This document shows positions 54,688-64,000 of a stretch of 64,000 bases of DNA, piece by piece. Source of the stretch: Echinicola marina (lineage in GTDB: Bacteria > Bacteroidota > Bacteroidia > Cytophagales > Cyclobacteriaceae); the NCBI RefSeq assembly GCF_020463795.1, contig NZ_CP080025.1, positions 4,957,501-5,021,500 of the forward strand, in the 5' to 3' direction. Position 1 is the first letter of the stretch, and each line of letters begins with the position of its first letter. The position numbers were made by a program, and so were the translations under genes. Below the pieces are notes generated by a model. That model was not told the origin of the DNA. It was given only the letters and a program-made list of their open reading frames with translations, and made no database searches.

Positions 54688-55063
54688 GACTAGTTTATTT
54701 TTACTCGACCAGTTCCATTCTGAAACCTTTGTCATAGCCAATAAAAATCATCAAGACAAACAAAAACTGCATTATATCTTGGCCATTAAGCCTCATTACC
54801 ATTGGTCGAGATTCTAATTTTATTCAGACCAAAACTCCCTAAATAAGCAACAATCACCAAACTATCATTTCCATTATAAAATTTTGCTTGTAATCTCATT
54901 TGGGTAAAATAAATAAACAATAACAAAATCCAGTTTAAAAACTCACAATTTTATTCCATAAGTAGTAAAATAGAAATCAAACAAAAACCAATATAAAACC
55001 ATTCAAAACATTAGTACATATAAAACAATATTAAACGAAAGTTTAAATTTATATTTAGTTTAA

Positions 55064-55095
55064 TTTGTCCAGTGGGCCTATTTTATTTATTTTAG
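55064..55095 (+). promoter_or_regulatory. Candidate promoter for the susC/susD operon
   Basis: TTTG (55064-55067) followed by a 20-nt spacer and TATTTTAG (55088-55095) matches the Bacteroidota -33 TTTG and -7 TAnnTTTG pattern except for the final two bases. It would start transcription about 200 nt before the ATG. Confidence 0.5.
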
Positions 55096-55151
55096 TAGCC
55101 TAATTACAAACTCCCTTGAATAGCCGCAAGGAGAAAACACCTCCTCGCCCC

Positions 55152-55178
55152 TTCTTGAAACTATCCGTATTTCAAGAA
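55152..55178. promoter_or_regulatory. Perfect inverted repeat in the susC leader
   Basis: TTCTTGAAA (55152-55160) and TTTCAAGAA (55170-55178) surround a 9-nt loop. In RNA this is a stable hairpin, in DNA a candidate operator. It lies downstream of the predicted promoter, within the presumed leader. Confidence 0.55.
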
Positions 55179-55303
55179 CCTGTACAATAAAGTCGTACCT
55201 CAAAAGGCAGATAAGCTGACCCTAATCTAACCACCCTAGTTCTAGCACGCACTTACACACCTTATAGTACACAATTTCAATTACTTAACTTAAACAATCG
55301 CTT

Positions 55304-58300
55304 ATGAAAAAACTATTTACACTCATTGCGTTCTTTGTGGTTAGTATTGCATTTGCTCAAAATGTAACAATCACAGGAACCGTGACTGATGGAGAGACAG
55401 GCGAGCCTCTTCCAGGAGCCAATATCTTGGTAAAAGGCCAAGCTTCAGGCACAATTACTGATTTAGATGGTAAATATTCCATTTCCGTTGCTGAGGATGC
55501 GACATTAGTCTTCAGCTTTATTGGATATACCTCTCAGGAAATAGCAGTTGGCAGCAATAACGTTATAGATGTGGCCTTAACTGGCGCCTCTTTGGATGAA
55601 GTTGTCGTTGTCGGCTATGGTACACAAAAGAAGAAAAACCTAACCGGTGCAGTGGGAACATTATCAAGTGAAGATATTGGAAGTCAAAGTGTTACCAGTG
55701 CCGCAAATGCCCTTTCTGGCCGTGTTTCAGGTGTTCAATTGATCCAAGGATCTGCCCAGCCAGGTAATGACGCTCCCTCTATTCAGATCAGGGGTATCGG
55801 TACTGTAAGAACTTCTGTAGAAGGACAAAACAGTGATTCTGCGCCATTGGTATTGGTAGATGGAGTTCAATCCACCCTTAATGATGTACACCCTAATGAT
55901 ATCGAAAGCTTCTCAGTTTTAAAAGATGCTGCCTCCGCTGCCATTTACGGTGCCAGAGCAGCCAATGGAGTTATTCTAGTGACTACCAAAAGAGGTAAGT
56001 CCGGAAAGCCTAAAGTCTCTATCAACTCATATATGGCCTTCCAAAGTGCTACCACCACACCAGAAATGCTAAGCCCGTATGACTTTGCTCGTTTGAAGAA
56101 CGAAGCACAAACCAATACCGGCAGACCTGAAGTTTACTCAGAAGAAGAATTGGATCTTTTCCTAAATGGTGGTGACTCCAGGTATTCTACCAAAGGTTTT
56201 TTTGAAGATGGATACCGCAAAGGGGCACCTCTTCAAAACCACTACCTATCTGTAACTGGCGGCACTGAATATGTTAAATACATGTTCTCTGCAGGTTTTC
56301 AAGACCAAGAAGGTATTGTTATCGAAACAGACTCCAAAAGATATAACTTCCGTTCAAATGTTGACGTAAAAGTTTCCGATAAAGTAAGAACGGGAATCAA
56401 TATCTCTGGTAGTTTAACGGACAGTAATGAGCCGAACTATTCTGGATATGGTGTAACACAGCTTATTCGTGACATGATCAGAAAAGCACCACTATCCCCT
56501 CTCAGATATGATAATGCTATATTTCTTCTGGAAATGTGGTATTGGCAGGAAGAACCGACGGTGGCATCCACCCAATTGGCCTAGCCAAATATGGAGGCAA
56601 TGACAACACCAAATACTATAGAGCTACGCCAAACCTTTACTTTGAACTGGAACCTATCAAAGACATGGTCTTCAGGGCCAACGGTTCCGTTTATGTACAG
56701 GACAGAAAACAAAGCTTCTTTAGAAATAAACTGACCGTATCTGACGGTGAAAGTGTCTTTACGGGAAATGGTCTAGGAGAATACCGTGAAACCGATTTAT
56801 TGAGTACTACTTCGACCTTCGAGTTGACCGGTAGATATACCAAAACCATAGGTAAATCAACTATTGGCGGAATGTTGAGCTATACCAGCCAAGCTTATAG
56901 GCAAGACTTCCTTTCTGCAGGTAATGAGGGCTACAATAGCAATCTGCTGATAGAATTGGACGCTGCCTCCTTGAACCCGAGTGTTTCTGGTAATGCCAGC
57001 GAATGGGCACTGGAATCGTTCTTTGGCCGGATAAACTATGACTATGAAGGAAAATATTTAGCTGAAATAAATGTTAGATATGATGGTTCTTCCCGATTTG
57101 GAGAAAACAACAGATTTGGTACTTTTCCTTCCTTCTCATTAGGCTGGAATATGGACAAAGAAGCTTTTATGGCCAATTTGACAGAAGTCAATGAATTGAA
57201 ATTAAGAGCCAGCTGGGGCCAACTTGGAAACCAAAATATTGGTAATTACCCAAGTATTGTAACGATCAATTTGGACCAACCATATGTCATCGGAAACTCT
57301 TTGGTAAGCGGAGCAGCAGCAAGGGCCCTGGCCAATCCAAACGTAAAATGGGAAACTACACAAACTTCTGACATCGGATTGGATGCGACCCTGTTTAATT
57401 ACAAACTTTCGCTGACTGCAGATTATTATGTAAGAAAATCCCTAGATGTACTATTGAGCCCACCAGTGGTTGCTACTTTGGGTAACCTTACCCCACCTGT
57501 ACAAAACCAAGGCGAAGTACAGAACCGTGGTTATGAATTTTCACTAAACTACTACGGAAACATCGGCAGCGAATTCCAATATTCCATTTCAGGAAACTGG
57601 TCACACAATGACAACAAGGTATTAAAGCTGGACAGTGAATTCCTTTCTGCCAATAAAGTACTGACCAAAGAAGGGTATCCTATTAACTCCTTCTATGGAC
57701 ATATCATCACTGGTATCTTCCAGTCAGATGCAGAAGCACAAGATTCTGAAACTTATGGTGTTCAGCCAGGAGGTTCTTTGGTAAGCGCTGGCGACTATAT
57801 CTATGATGACACCAATGGTGACGGCGTGGTTGATGCTGCTGACCGAGTGATCATTGGTGACCCTAATATCAGAAACACGTTCGGCATGACCCTAACCGCA
57901 GATTATAAAGGATTTAATTTCCGCGTTCTATTCCAGGGAGTTTTGGGTAGAGATGTAGAGAATGGTGTTTATGGTACTGATGGATTAAGAGGGTTCAGTA
58001 ATTTGACTACAGCCTTCTTGGACAGATGGACTCCTGAAAATACCGACACTGACATCCCTAGGGTAGCCACAGGTTACAAATACAACAATTCGTTATTTGT
58101 AGGACCTGCTATCAGTGCTGCCATCCTAGATGCTTCTTACCTTAGAATGAAACATATTGAATAGGGATACACCCTACCTGCCGAAACCATTTCCAAATTC
58201 GGTTTCTCCAATACAAGGGTTTATGTTTCTGGTCAAAACTTACTGACATTCACCAAATTTGTCGATGGATTTGACCCAGAAGATGCGGTTACTTTCAACA

Positions 58301-58362
58301 ATGTAAACGACAGTTACCCGCAAGCCAAATCTTTCACCATGGGTGTTAATCTTTCATTCTAA
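55304..58362 (+). pseudogene. SusC/RagA-type TonB-dependent outer membrane transporter, disrupted
   Basis: The whole gene would give about 1020 aa. The signal peptide and carboxypeptidase-regulatory domain (ITGTVTDGETGEPLPGANIL) and plug (VVVGYGTQKKKNLTGAV, DGVQSTLNDVHPNDIESFSV) read in one frame to about 56515. The frame then shifts by -1, consistent with loss of one base; restoring a G gives DNGYISSGNVVLAGRTDGG and reopens the frame at 56518. Reading continues to LRMKHIE, where TAG at 58162-58164 replaces the expected leucine of ELGYTLP, then runs in frame to TAA at 58362 with SGQNLLTFTKFVDGFDPE. Two independent lesions suggest a real pseudogene or assembly errors; susD downstream is intact. 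Confidence 0.85.
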
Positions 58363-58380
58363 ATCTAAAAAGTGAAAATC

Positions 58381-59817
58381 ATGAAAAAATATATTGCATT
58401 TATTCTGACAGCTCTATGTTTGGGATGTGCTGATTTAGAACGTTATCCACTTAATTCAATCGGCGCACCTGAATTTTGGGCGACTAGTGACGATGCCATT
58501 TTAGGTATCAACGGCGTCTATAATGTCCTTGCTCATAACCATATGTACAGGGATTTCATGAGGCATTCTGATGCATTGGTTGACAATGCCTACTCTCAGT
58601 ATTCCTTTAATTATTATCTTGAAATCAGTGAAGGAAGGGGCTTTGATGCTTCAAGTGTTTGGCCACTGAATTTCTGGAGAAAATCTTATGAAGGCATCGT
58701 TAGGGCAAATGAAGTTTTGCTAAACGTTCCAGAGATTCAAATGGAAGAAGAAACCAAAAGCAGAATTTTGGGAGAAGCGAGTTTCTTGAGAGCTTTGTTT
58801 TATTTCCACCTGACCAATCTTTATGGAGACGTTCCTTTGATTTTGACCAAGCAAACTATTGCAGAATCAATGGTGGCCAGAAACCCTAAGTCAGAGGTAC
58901 TTACGCAGGTATTGGCGGACCTTGATTATGCCATGAATAACTTACCTTCATCTTATGGTCCTTCTAATATTGGCAGAGTGACCAAAGGTGCTGCCATTGC
59001 CTTGAAATCAAGAGTCTATCTGTACAATAAAATGTACAGTGAAGCAATACAAGCGGCCAATCAAGTCTCTGCCCTAGGCTATGACCTATTACCTACAGCA
59101 AACTACAAGGACATGTTCTTGCCTGCTTTGGAAAACAACAGCACTGAATCGATTTTCGAGGTGCAGTTTTTGGGCAAAACAGGTACAGCAGGAGTAGGAA
59201 GTGCCTTTAATGCCAGTTCTGGAGCTATTCCAGCTTTTGGCGTTCCTCCTTACTCTCCATTACAGGAATTGGCTGACGTATATGAAACTGGAGACATCAG
59301 AAAGAACATCACGATTCTTCAAGAAGGTCAGACATTCGCAGGAGAAGATTTTGACCCAGTCAGATCCGAAACAGGCCTTGCCTTGATCAAAGGAGTAATT
59401 GAAGATCCTTTGATTACTGATGACGGAGATGCCAATTTCGTTGTCATTAGATATGCTGAGATCTTACTGAACTTGGCAGAAGCTGAAAATGAACTAAACG
59501 GTCCAACAGCCATTGCCTATGATGCCGTAAACAAAATCAGAAACAGAGCAGGCCTGGATGACCTTCCTGCCGGTTTGACCAAGGATCAATTGAGAACAGC
59601 CATCAAAAAAGAAAGAAGGCTGGAACTTGCATTTGAAGGACATTACTATTTTGATATTTTGAGATATGGAGCAGCAGATTTGCAAGCTTCAATGGAAAAT
59701 GTCACTAGTGTAGTTGGTCATGAAAGAGTTTATGATGACAAACTTTTGATGTGGCCAGTTCCTCAAAATGAAATCAATATTGATGGAAATTTACTACCGC
59801 AAAACACCGGTTGGTAA
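58381..59817 (+). CDS. SusD/RagB-type outer membrane nutrient-binding lipoprotein
   Basis: 478 aa from the ATG at 58381; a GTG at 58372 adds three residues. Lipobox cysteine at residue 16 (LCLGC) predicts a surface lipoprotein. SusD features: LERYPLNSIGAPEFWATSDD, ARNPKSEVLTQVLADLDYAM, and the C-terminal IKKERRLELAFEGHYYFDIL followed by WPVPQNEINIDGNLLPQNTGW. It normally caps the SusC pore and binds glycan or another polymer. Its partner gene is broken, so uptake is doubtful. No glycoside hydrolase is nearby. Confidence 0.93.
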   Translation: MKKYIAFILTALCLGCADLERYPLNSIGAPEFWATSDDAILGINGVYNVLAHNHMYRDFMRHSDALVDNAYSQYSFNYYLEISEGRGFDASSVWPLNFWRKSYEGIVRANEVLLNVPEIQMEEETKSRILGEASFLRALFYFHLTNLYGDVPLILTKQTIAESMVARNPKSEVLTQVLADLDYAMNNLPSSYGPSNIGRVTKGAAIALKSRVYLYNKMYSEAIQAANQVSALGYDLLPTANYKDMFLPALENNSTESIFEVQFLGKTGTAGVGSAFNASSGAIPAFGVPPYSPLQELADVYETGDIRKNITILQEGQTFAGEDFDPVRSETGLALIKGVIEDPLITDDGDANFVVIRYAEILLNLAEAENELNGPTAIAYDAVNKIRNRAGLDDLPAGLTKDQLRTAIKKERRLELAFEGHYYFDILRYGAADLQASMENVTSVVGHERVYDDKLLMWPVPQNEINIDGNLLPQNTGW

Positions 59818-59838
59818 ACTTCAAAAAGTTGATATAAA

Positions 59839-59873
59839 AGAAAAGCACATCGGAAATCCGATGTGCTTTTTCT
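59839..59873 (+). terminator. Terminator of the susC/susD operon
   Basis: AGAAAAGCACATCGGA (59839-59854) is matched by TCCGATGTGCTTTTTCT (57-73 of 59800s), giving a long stem with an A loop and T-rich end. It lies 20 bp past the susD stop and could also stop the convergent receptor gene. Confidence 0.9.
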
Positions 59874-59896
59874 GTTAATTAACCCACATGATGATC

Positions 59897-62413
59897 TTAT
59901 TGCGCTCCCATCATTCCTCCATTATCTCCCCCACCACCTTTAAGGTCTTCATTTTCGATGGATTTCTTTTTACGACGAGGCGCCACACTCATTTTTCCAA
60001 ATCTATAACTGAAATTGATCTTGAAATTCATATTACGCATGATATTGGTACTGTTCTGAATAATGGTTGGTGAAACTATTTCATTTTTCATTTTGAATTC
60101 TGAGGTGAAAAAGTTCTCTGCTCCAAATCCAACACTTCCTTTTTTCTCTGCAAACTGCTTATTAATATTCAAACCATATATTCCAAAACCACTATCGTAT
60201 CCTTGAAGATTGACCCTACGTCCTCTGGCAAAGGTAAATGCCTGCAACACCCAACTGTCTGTGATATTATAGTTACCAAACATACGTCCACTTACCACAA
60301 AACCTTCATTGGAAGCATTATAAAGTGGATTTCCCACATTATTGTCGATCATGGTATAATAGGAATCCACTCCACCATTGAAAGATAACTTATTGGACAC
60401 ATTTATATTGGCAAACAGGTTTATACCTATGGATTGTTCACTACCAATATTTTCGTAAGTGGTATAGATCACTCCATCATCCTGAACTGTACGAAGGGGC
60501 TGGATAGATCCATTGGTATTTCTAAAGAAGGTAGAGATATTGATACTCGTTGCATTGAGATAAGTGCTATAGGACAATTCATAATTGTCTGTATACTCTG
60601 GATCCAAAAGCGGATTACCCTGCGAAATTTGCGTTGGGTTTGAACTTTGAATATTCGGGTTCAAAAACCGAAGTGAAGGCCTTTGGATTCTACGGTTATA
60701 GGCGGCCTTGATCATATTGCCACTTTTCAGCTTCCGGCTCAAATTAACACTTGGTACCAAAACCCCATAATTAGGTATTTCTCCCTCTACTTCTCCACTT
60801 TTAAAATCAGCATTGATCGTCGTATATTCATATCTCACACCAGCCTTTGCAGTATAGTGTTTAAGGAAGCCTTGAGTAAAGGACAGATAACCTGCAGTCA
60901 CATTTTGATCATAATCAAAAACATTGCTGTACTGAGCATTATCACTTTCCAAGTATTCTCCATCAGCTCCATCAGCAGTAAAATAAGCATAATCACTATT
61001 AACCCTTCTAAGAATATTTTTGGCACCATATTCCAAAATTTGGTTTTCTCCATCCCCTAAAGGCGTCACATAATCCACCTGAACCGTAAACTCTTGATTG
61101 TTACTGGCATTTTCATTCTTGATTCTGGACTCCACATTTTCAAAGTTCCCATCCAAAAGAGCCTGTACAAAATCATTAGTTCTATTATTTCGGCTATAAA
61201 GGGTCATAATGCTAAACTCCTTCTGCGGTTTTTCAAAGGTCTTGGTATAATTTAAGCTGATATCCACCGTATTGGAAAGATCTTCTGTATTTACCCTTCT
61301 CATCAGGGCATTGACCAATTCATCATCTAGATAATTCTCAGTCAATAAGTTATCCTGCTTGGTATCCCTATTGAACATCCCAAAGTTCACCGATGCGGCC
61401 AACCAATTGTATTTGTCTATTTCATAGTCCACTCCAAAATTATACCTGCCCATAAGCATATTGTTTCGCGTATCAGAGCTCTGGATAATATTGGAAATCG
61501 ATCCATCCGGATTGGTTACACGCTGATTATTCTCAAAACCTCCTTTGATATTATAACCTGCTCGACCAAATCCCCCCAAATTAAATCCCCACTTGCCTTT
61601 TCTAGCACTGGCATTTAAACCCAAGTTGGAGCCTCTCATACCTGCACTGGTATTGATACTCAAGGATGTACCTTGTAGATTATTTTTCTTGGTCACTATA
61701 TTGATCACCCCACCGGAGCCTTCTGCATCATACTTGGCAGAGGGAGACGTGATGACTTCTACGGACTTGATTTCATCAGCTGGAATTTGTTTTAGCGCAT
61801 CCGCTATACTACTGGCTGACATGGTGGAAGGCTTATTGTCGATCAATACAACCAGATTATTACTTCCCCTCATGGACACATTTCCATCCAAATCAACTGA
61901 TAACATCGGCACCCTTCTCAGTACATCTGTAGCATCGCCACCTACAGTGGTTTTATCATTTTCCGCATTGTAAATTGTCCTGTCCACCTTTTCTGTGATC
62001 AATTCACGCTGCCCTTGCACGGTCACCTCCTCCAGAGAAACAGACTCCTCTTCCATATCTATTTCTCCCAAATTGACCAATTTCTGACCTGCTTTTACGA
62101 TTATATTTTCATTAACATAGGGGGCAAAACCCACAAAGTTAATTTTAAGCCTGTATTTTCCTGGCTTAAAACCAGTAATAAAAAATTTACCTTCATCATC
62201 GGCAACACCCCCAGAAATATTCTTTTCAGAAGTTGATTCCAAAAGCATCACGGTAGCATAGGCCACAGGATCGCCGGAAGAGGACTCCACCACCGTTCCT
62301 GTGATTTGGTAATTAGCTTCTTTTGAATCATCAGCAGTCTGTGCATAGCCTGTAGGCCTAACTGATATCAAAATCAAGCTTAAAAAACACAAAGTTTTTA
62401 ATAGAGAATTCAT
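59897..62413 (-). CDS. TonB-dependent receptor with CarboxypepD-regulatory-like N-terminus (outer membrane beta-barrel family)
   Basis: 838 aa with signal peptide (about 1-25). ITGTVVESSSGDPVAYATVML begins a carboxypeptidase-regulatory domain, followed by the plug DVLRRVPMLSVDLDGNVSMRG and VEVITSPSAKYDAEGSGGVI, and then a long barrel with IRPSLRFLNP-like RRIQRPSLRFLNPNIQS. The final strand region SYRFGKMS precedes a Lys-rich cytoplasm-unlike tail ending GGGDNGGMMGAQ. Such proteins import unknown siderophores, peptides or sugars, or act as receptors. It diverges from the LytS/LytTR pair. Confidence 0.88.
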   Translation of the reverse strand: MNSLLKTLCFLSLILISVRPTGYAQTADDSKEANYQITGTVVESSSGDPVAYATVMLLESTSEKNISGGVADDEGKFFITGFKPGKYRLKINFVGFAPYVNENIIVKAGQKLVNLGEIDMEEESVSLEEVTVQGQRELITEKVDRTIYNAENDKTTVGGDATDVLRRVPMLSVDLDGNVSMRGSNNLVVLIDNKPSTMSASSIADALKQIPADEIKSVEVITSPSAKYDAEGSGGVINIVTKKNNLQGTSLSINTSAGMRGSNLGLNASARKGKWGFNLGGFGRAGYNIKGGFENNQRVTNPDGSISNIIQSSDTRNNMLMGRYNFGVDYEIDKYNWLAASVNFGMFNRDTKQDNLLTENYLDDELVNALMRRVNTEDLSNTVDISLNYTKTFEKPQKEFSIMTLYSRNNRTNDFVQALLDGNFENVESRIKNENASNNQEFTVQVDYVTPLGDGENQILEYGAKNILRRVNSDYAYFTADGADGEYLESDNAQYSNVFDYDQNVTAGYLSFTQGFLKHYTAKAGVRYEYTTINADFKSGEVEGEIPNYGVLVPSVNLSRKLKSGNMIKAAYNRRIQRPSLRFLNPNIQSSNPTQISQGNPLLDPEYTDNYELSYSTYLNATSINISTFFRNTNGSIQPLRTVQDDGVIYTTYENIGSEQSIGINLFANINVSNKLSFNGGVDSYYTMIDNNVGNPLYNASNEGFVVSGRMFGNYNITDSWVLQAFTFARGRRVNLQGYDSGFGIYGLNINKQFAEKKGSVGFGAENFFTSEFKMKNEIVSPTIIQNSTNIMRNMNFKINFSYRFGKMSVAPRRKKKSIENEDLKGGGGDNGGMMGAQ

Positions 62414-62715
62414 GAAATTAAGATTAAATGGTAAAGTTATACAATATTAAAATTGGTGGTTCAAGAGTATCTTCTGGACACTATTCAAAACTAAAGTAGA
62501 TTGAAATACTTGTTTATAAAAAAGCGATAGATGGTAAGGGTGACTTTATCGACAAATGGGCAAATTCACTAGATAAACCGTTTAAGTCAACATCCACATG
62601 CCAGCTAATGGACCAAAAGCCCAAATTCATGGGCAAATCCTTCCAATTGGCAGATTACCATTTCTTGTTTTAAGAAGTTTGTTTTATGTTTAAATTGAAA
62701 TAAGAAGCTAAATGC
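62414..62715. other. Divergent promoter region between the receptor and the LytS-type kinase
   Basis: 302 bp, no open frame of interest. It presumably holds both promoters; TTTG with a following AT-rich box occurs near 62680-62700 on the plus side, but no confident -7 match was found. Confidence 0.4.
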
Positions 62716-63792
62716 ATGAACCAATCACCTGTTTTTCATAAAAACCTATCATTCCTTATCCATATATTGCTATGGGCGGTAGTGGCTGCTACCCTATTTT
62801 TACTTGGGCCGCTATCATGGAAAACCACCCTCCCTACAGAATTTTGGTGGCGGCAAGTATTGTTCCTATCTCTTTTGGTGGGCCTGTTTTATTTCAATAA
62901 AGATATTCTCGTACCAAAAATACTTTTCAACGGTAAAATAGGAATATTTATTATTTTCAGCATTGGACTATGCTTCCTGCTGATGTACCTGATCCAGTAC
63001 TTTGAAAACAGTATCAATCTACCCGAATTAATGCATAGGGCATTTCACCCTGATGATGACAAACCTTATGTACAAAAGAAGGAATTTATCAACCTTTTCA
63101 TTCTACTCGTATTCTTCTTAGGCTTGGGTACCAGTACCAGTGTGGCTGCTGTACAAAAATGGCAATCTGACGAGGCTTTGAGGAGGCAATTGGACCAGCA
63201 AAGGATTAATTCAGAACTCTCCTACCTAAAGGCCCAGATCAATCCCCACTTCTTTTTCAACACCCTAAACAATATCTACTCCCTTACCAATATTGATGTG
63301 GAAAGAGCCCGTATCGCATTGCATAAGCTATCCAGAATGATGCGTTATGTGCTATATGAAACCGAAAAGAACCAAACCTTACTCAGCAAAGAAATCAATT
63401 TTATCAAAGATTTTATTGAACTGATGAAACTACGAATTTCCCAAAAGGTAAAAGTGGAACTGGATATTCAAGAAACAGTAGAGGACAAGGTTATTGCTCC
63501 CATGCTATTCCTGCCTTTTGTGGAAAATTGTTTTAAGCATGGGATAAGTGCTAAGCAAGACAGCCAAATCTATATCAGTGTAAAGCAATCCAAGAATGAA
63601 CTGACCCTAAAGACCTGTAATAATATCATTCCAAAAAACCCCAATAGTCCGGAAAACAACTTGAAAGGAATAGGGTTAAACAATACCAAAAGGAGGCTTT
63701 CCTTACTTTATAATCAGCAATATGAATTATCTATTGATGATCAAAATCCTGAAAATGAATATCGTGTAACCTTGAAAATCAATCTGGCATGA
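62716..63792 (+). CDS. LytS/YehU-type sensor histidine kinase
   Basis: 358 aa. Four N-terminal membrane helices (about 12-32, 47-60, 75-96, 125-145) lead to a coiled stretch and the His_kinase domain, where the phospho-accepting His178 lies in LKAQINPHFFFNTLNNIYSL. The ATPase part has VIAPMLFLPFVENCFKHG (N box) and GIGLNNTKRRLSLLY (G box). It probably senses a membrane or periplasmic cue and phosphorylates the regulator encoded directly after it (ATGA overlap). Confidence 0.93.
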   Translation: MNQSPVFHKNLSFLIHILLWAVVAATLFLLGPLSWKTTLPTEFWWRQVLFLSLLVGLFYFNKDILVPKILFNGKIGIFIIFSIGLCFLLMYLIQYFENSINLPELMHRAFHPDDDKPYVQKKEFINLFILLVFFLGLGTSTSVAAVQKWQSDEALRRQLDQQRINSELSYLKAQINPHFFFNTLNNIYSLTNIDVERARIALHKLSRMMRYVLYETEKNQTLLSKEINFIKDFIELMKLRISQKVKVELDIQETVEDKVIAPMLFLPFVENCFKHGISAKQDSQIYISVKQSKNELTLKTCNNIIPKNPNSPENNLKGIGLNNTKRRLSLLYNQQYELSIDDQNPENEYRVTLKINLA

Positions 63793-64000
63793 AGATCAAA
63801 TGCATAGCCGTAGATGATGAACCTTTGGCACTGGAGCTTATTTGTAGCTTTATAGAGCAAACCAGCTTTTTATCCTTGGAGGCCAAATTTGAAAATGCCA
63901 TTGATGCGCTGGCCTTTGTACATAGCCATGAAGTGGACCTCATTTTCCTGGATATTCAAATGCCGGATCTTTCTGGAATGGAGCTCGCCAGGGTACTGGA
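63789..64000 (+). CDS. LytTR-type response regulator, N-terminal part (runs off right edge)
   Basis: Seventy codons visible, starting at the ATG that overlaps the kinase stop by 4 bp. The receiver domain shows IAVDDEPLALELI (acidic pocket) and FLDIQMPDLSGMELAR with the phosphoacceptor Asp. The DNA-binding LytTR domain expected by pairing with a LytS-type kinase would lie beyond the window, so that part is inferred. It likely regulates the neighbouring receptor or a distant target. Confidence 0.85.
   Translation, partial: MKIKCIAVDDEPLALELICSFIEQTSFLSLEAKFENAIDALAFVHSHEVDLIFLDIQMPDLSGMELARVL

Larger units (their letters stand above)
54688..55303. other. Long AT-rich leader region upstream of susC
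   Basis: 616 bp without a gene-like frame. CTCGACC near 54704 and GGTCGAG near 54803 form a widely spaced inverted pair. A promoter is at 55064-55095 and a perfect inverted repeat at 55152-55178 (separate entries). A leader of about 200 nt would precede the susC ATG. Confidence 0.5.

Noticed and set aside
60683-61060. Plus-strand frame inside the TonB receptor gene
   Set aside because: The minus-strand protein has domain structure; the plus frame has none.
1-64000. CRISPR arrays, tRNA or rRNA genes, insertion sequences, prophage genes
   Set aside because: No regularly spaced direct repeats, no tRNA-like cloverleaf in the gaps and no transposase or integrase-like frame was seen; short RNAs could be missed by eye.

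Overview
The window comes from a member of the Bacteroidota, most likely a marine Cyclobacteriaceae-type bacterium (Echinicola/Cyclobacterium/Algoriphagus-like; genus is inference). The support is AT-rich DNA, promoter -7 boxes of the TAnnTTTG kind, a SusC/SusD pair, a TonB receptor with a carboxypeptidase-regulatory N-terminus, LytS/LytTR signalling, ATP-dependent PckA, a bifunctional-nuclease protein with a UVR tail, and few recognisable Shine-Dalgarno sites. No rRNA, tRNA, CRISPR array, phage or insertion sequence was seen.

Positions 1-1875 hold housekeeping genes: an edge-truncated aspartoacylase-family gene, murB and a dCMP deaminase. Positions 2349-30229 are one plus-strand exopolysaccharide (EPS) locus of about 28 kb. 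It encodes a Wza-type export lipoprotein, a Wzc-type tyrosine kinase/co-polymerase, a Wzx flippase, a Wzy-like polymerase, several glycosyltransferases, a UDP-glucuronate decarboxylase, a GDP-mannose dehydrogenase-like enzyme, a polysaccharide pyruvyltransferase and a DegT-type aminotransferase. It also encodes three paralogous large acyltransferase-like proteins, a NodB-type deacetylase and several odd proteins: a beta-propeller, a nucleotidyltransferase-kinase fusion, a second P-loop kinase and a ParB-like/glycosyltransferase fusion. Three paralogous polysaccharide-lyase-like lipoproteins follow on the minus strand (30266-34202), and then the initiating phosphoglycosyl transferase (34855-36243, minus). 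Together these can start, assemble, decorate, flip, polymerise, export and trim one acidic heteropolysaccharide.

Positions 36743-54624 are core metabolism and housekeeping: a single-domain response regulator, two very small proteins, a peptide transporter, pckA, a cyclophilin, a nucleoside transporter, an etfB-etfA-nuclease operon, a TPR-like protein, an oxidoreductase, dnaB, a DnaQ-like exonuclease, an EcsC protein, a YfcE-type phosphodiesterase, an aldehyde dehydrogenase and pdhB. Many units end in clear hairpin terminators.

Positions 55304-59817 hold a SusC/SusD nutrient-uptake pair in which susC is broken twice (a one-base deletion near 56515 and an in-frame TAG at 58162) while susD is intact. 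Positions 59897-64000 hold an outer-membrane receptor divergent from a LytS-type histidine kinase and a LytTR-type regulator that runs off the right edge.

The strongest candidates for undescribed biology are the unusual parts of the EPS locus (ParB-like/GT fusion, NTase-kinase fusion plus second kinase, triple acyltransferases, triple lyases) and several unexplained perfect inverted repeats in intergenic DNA.
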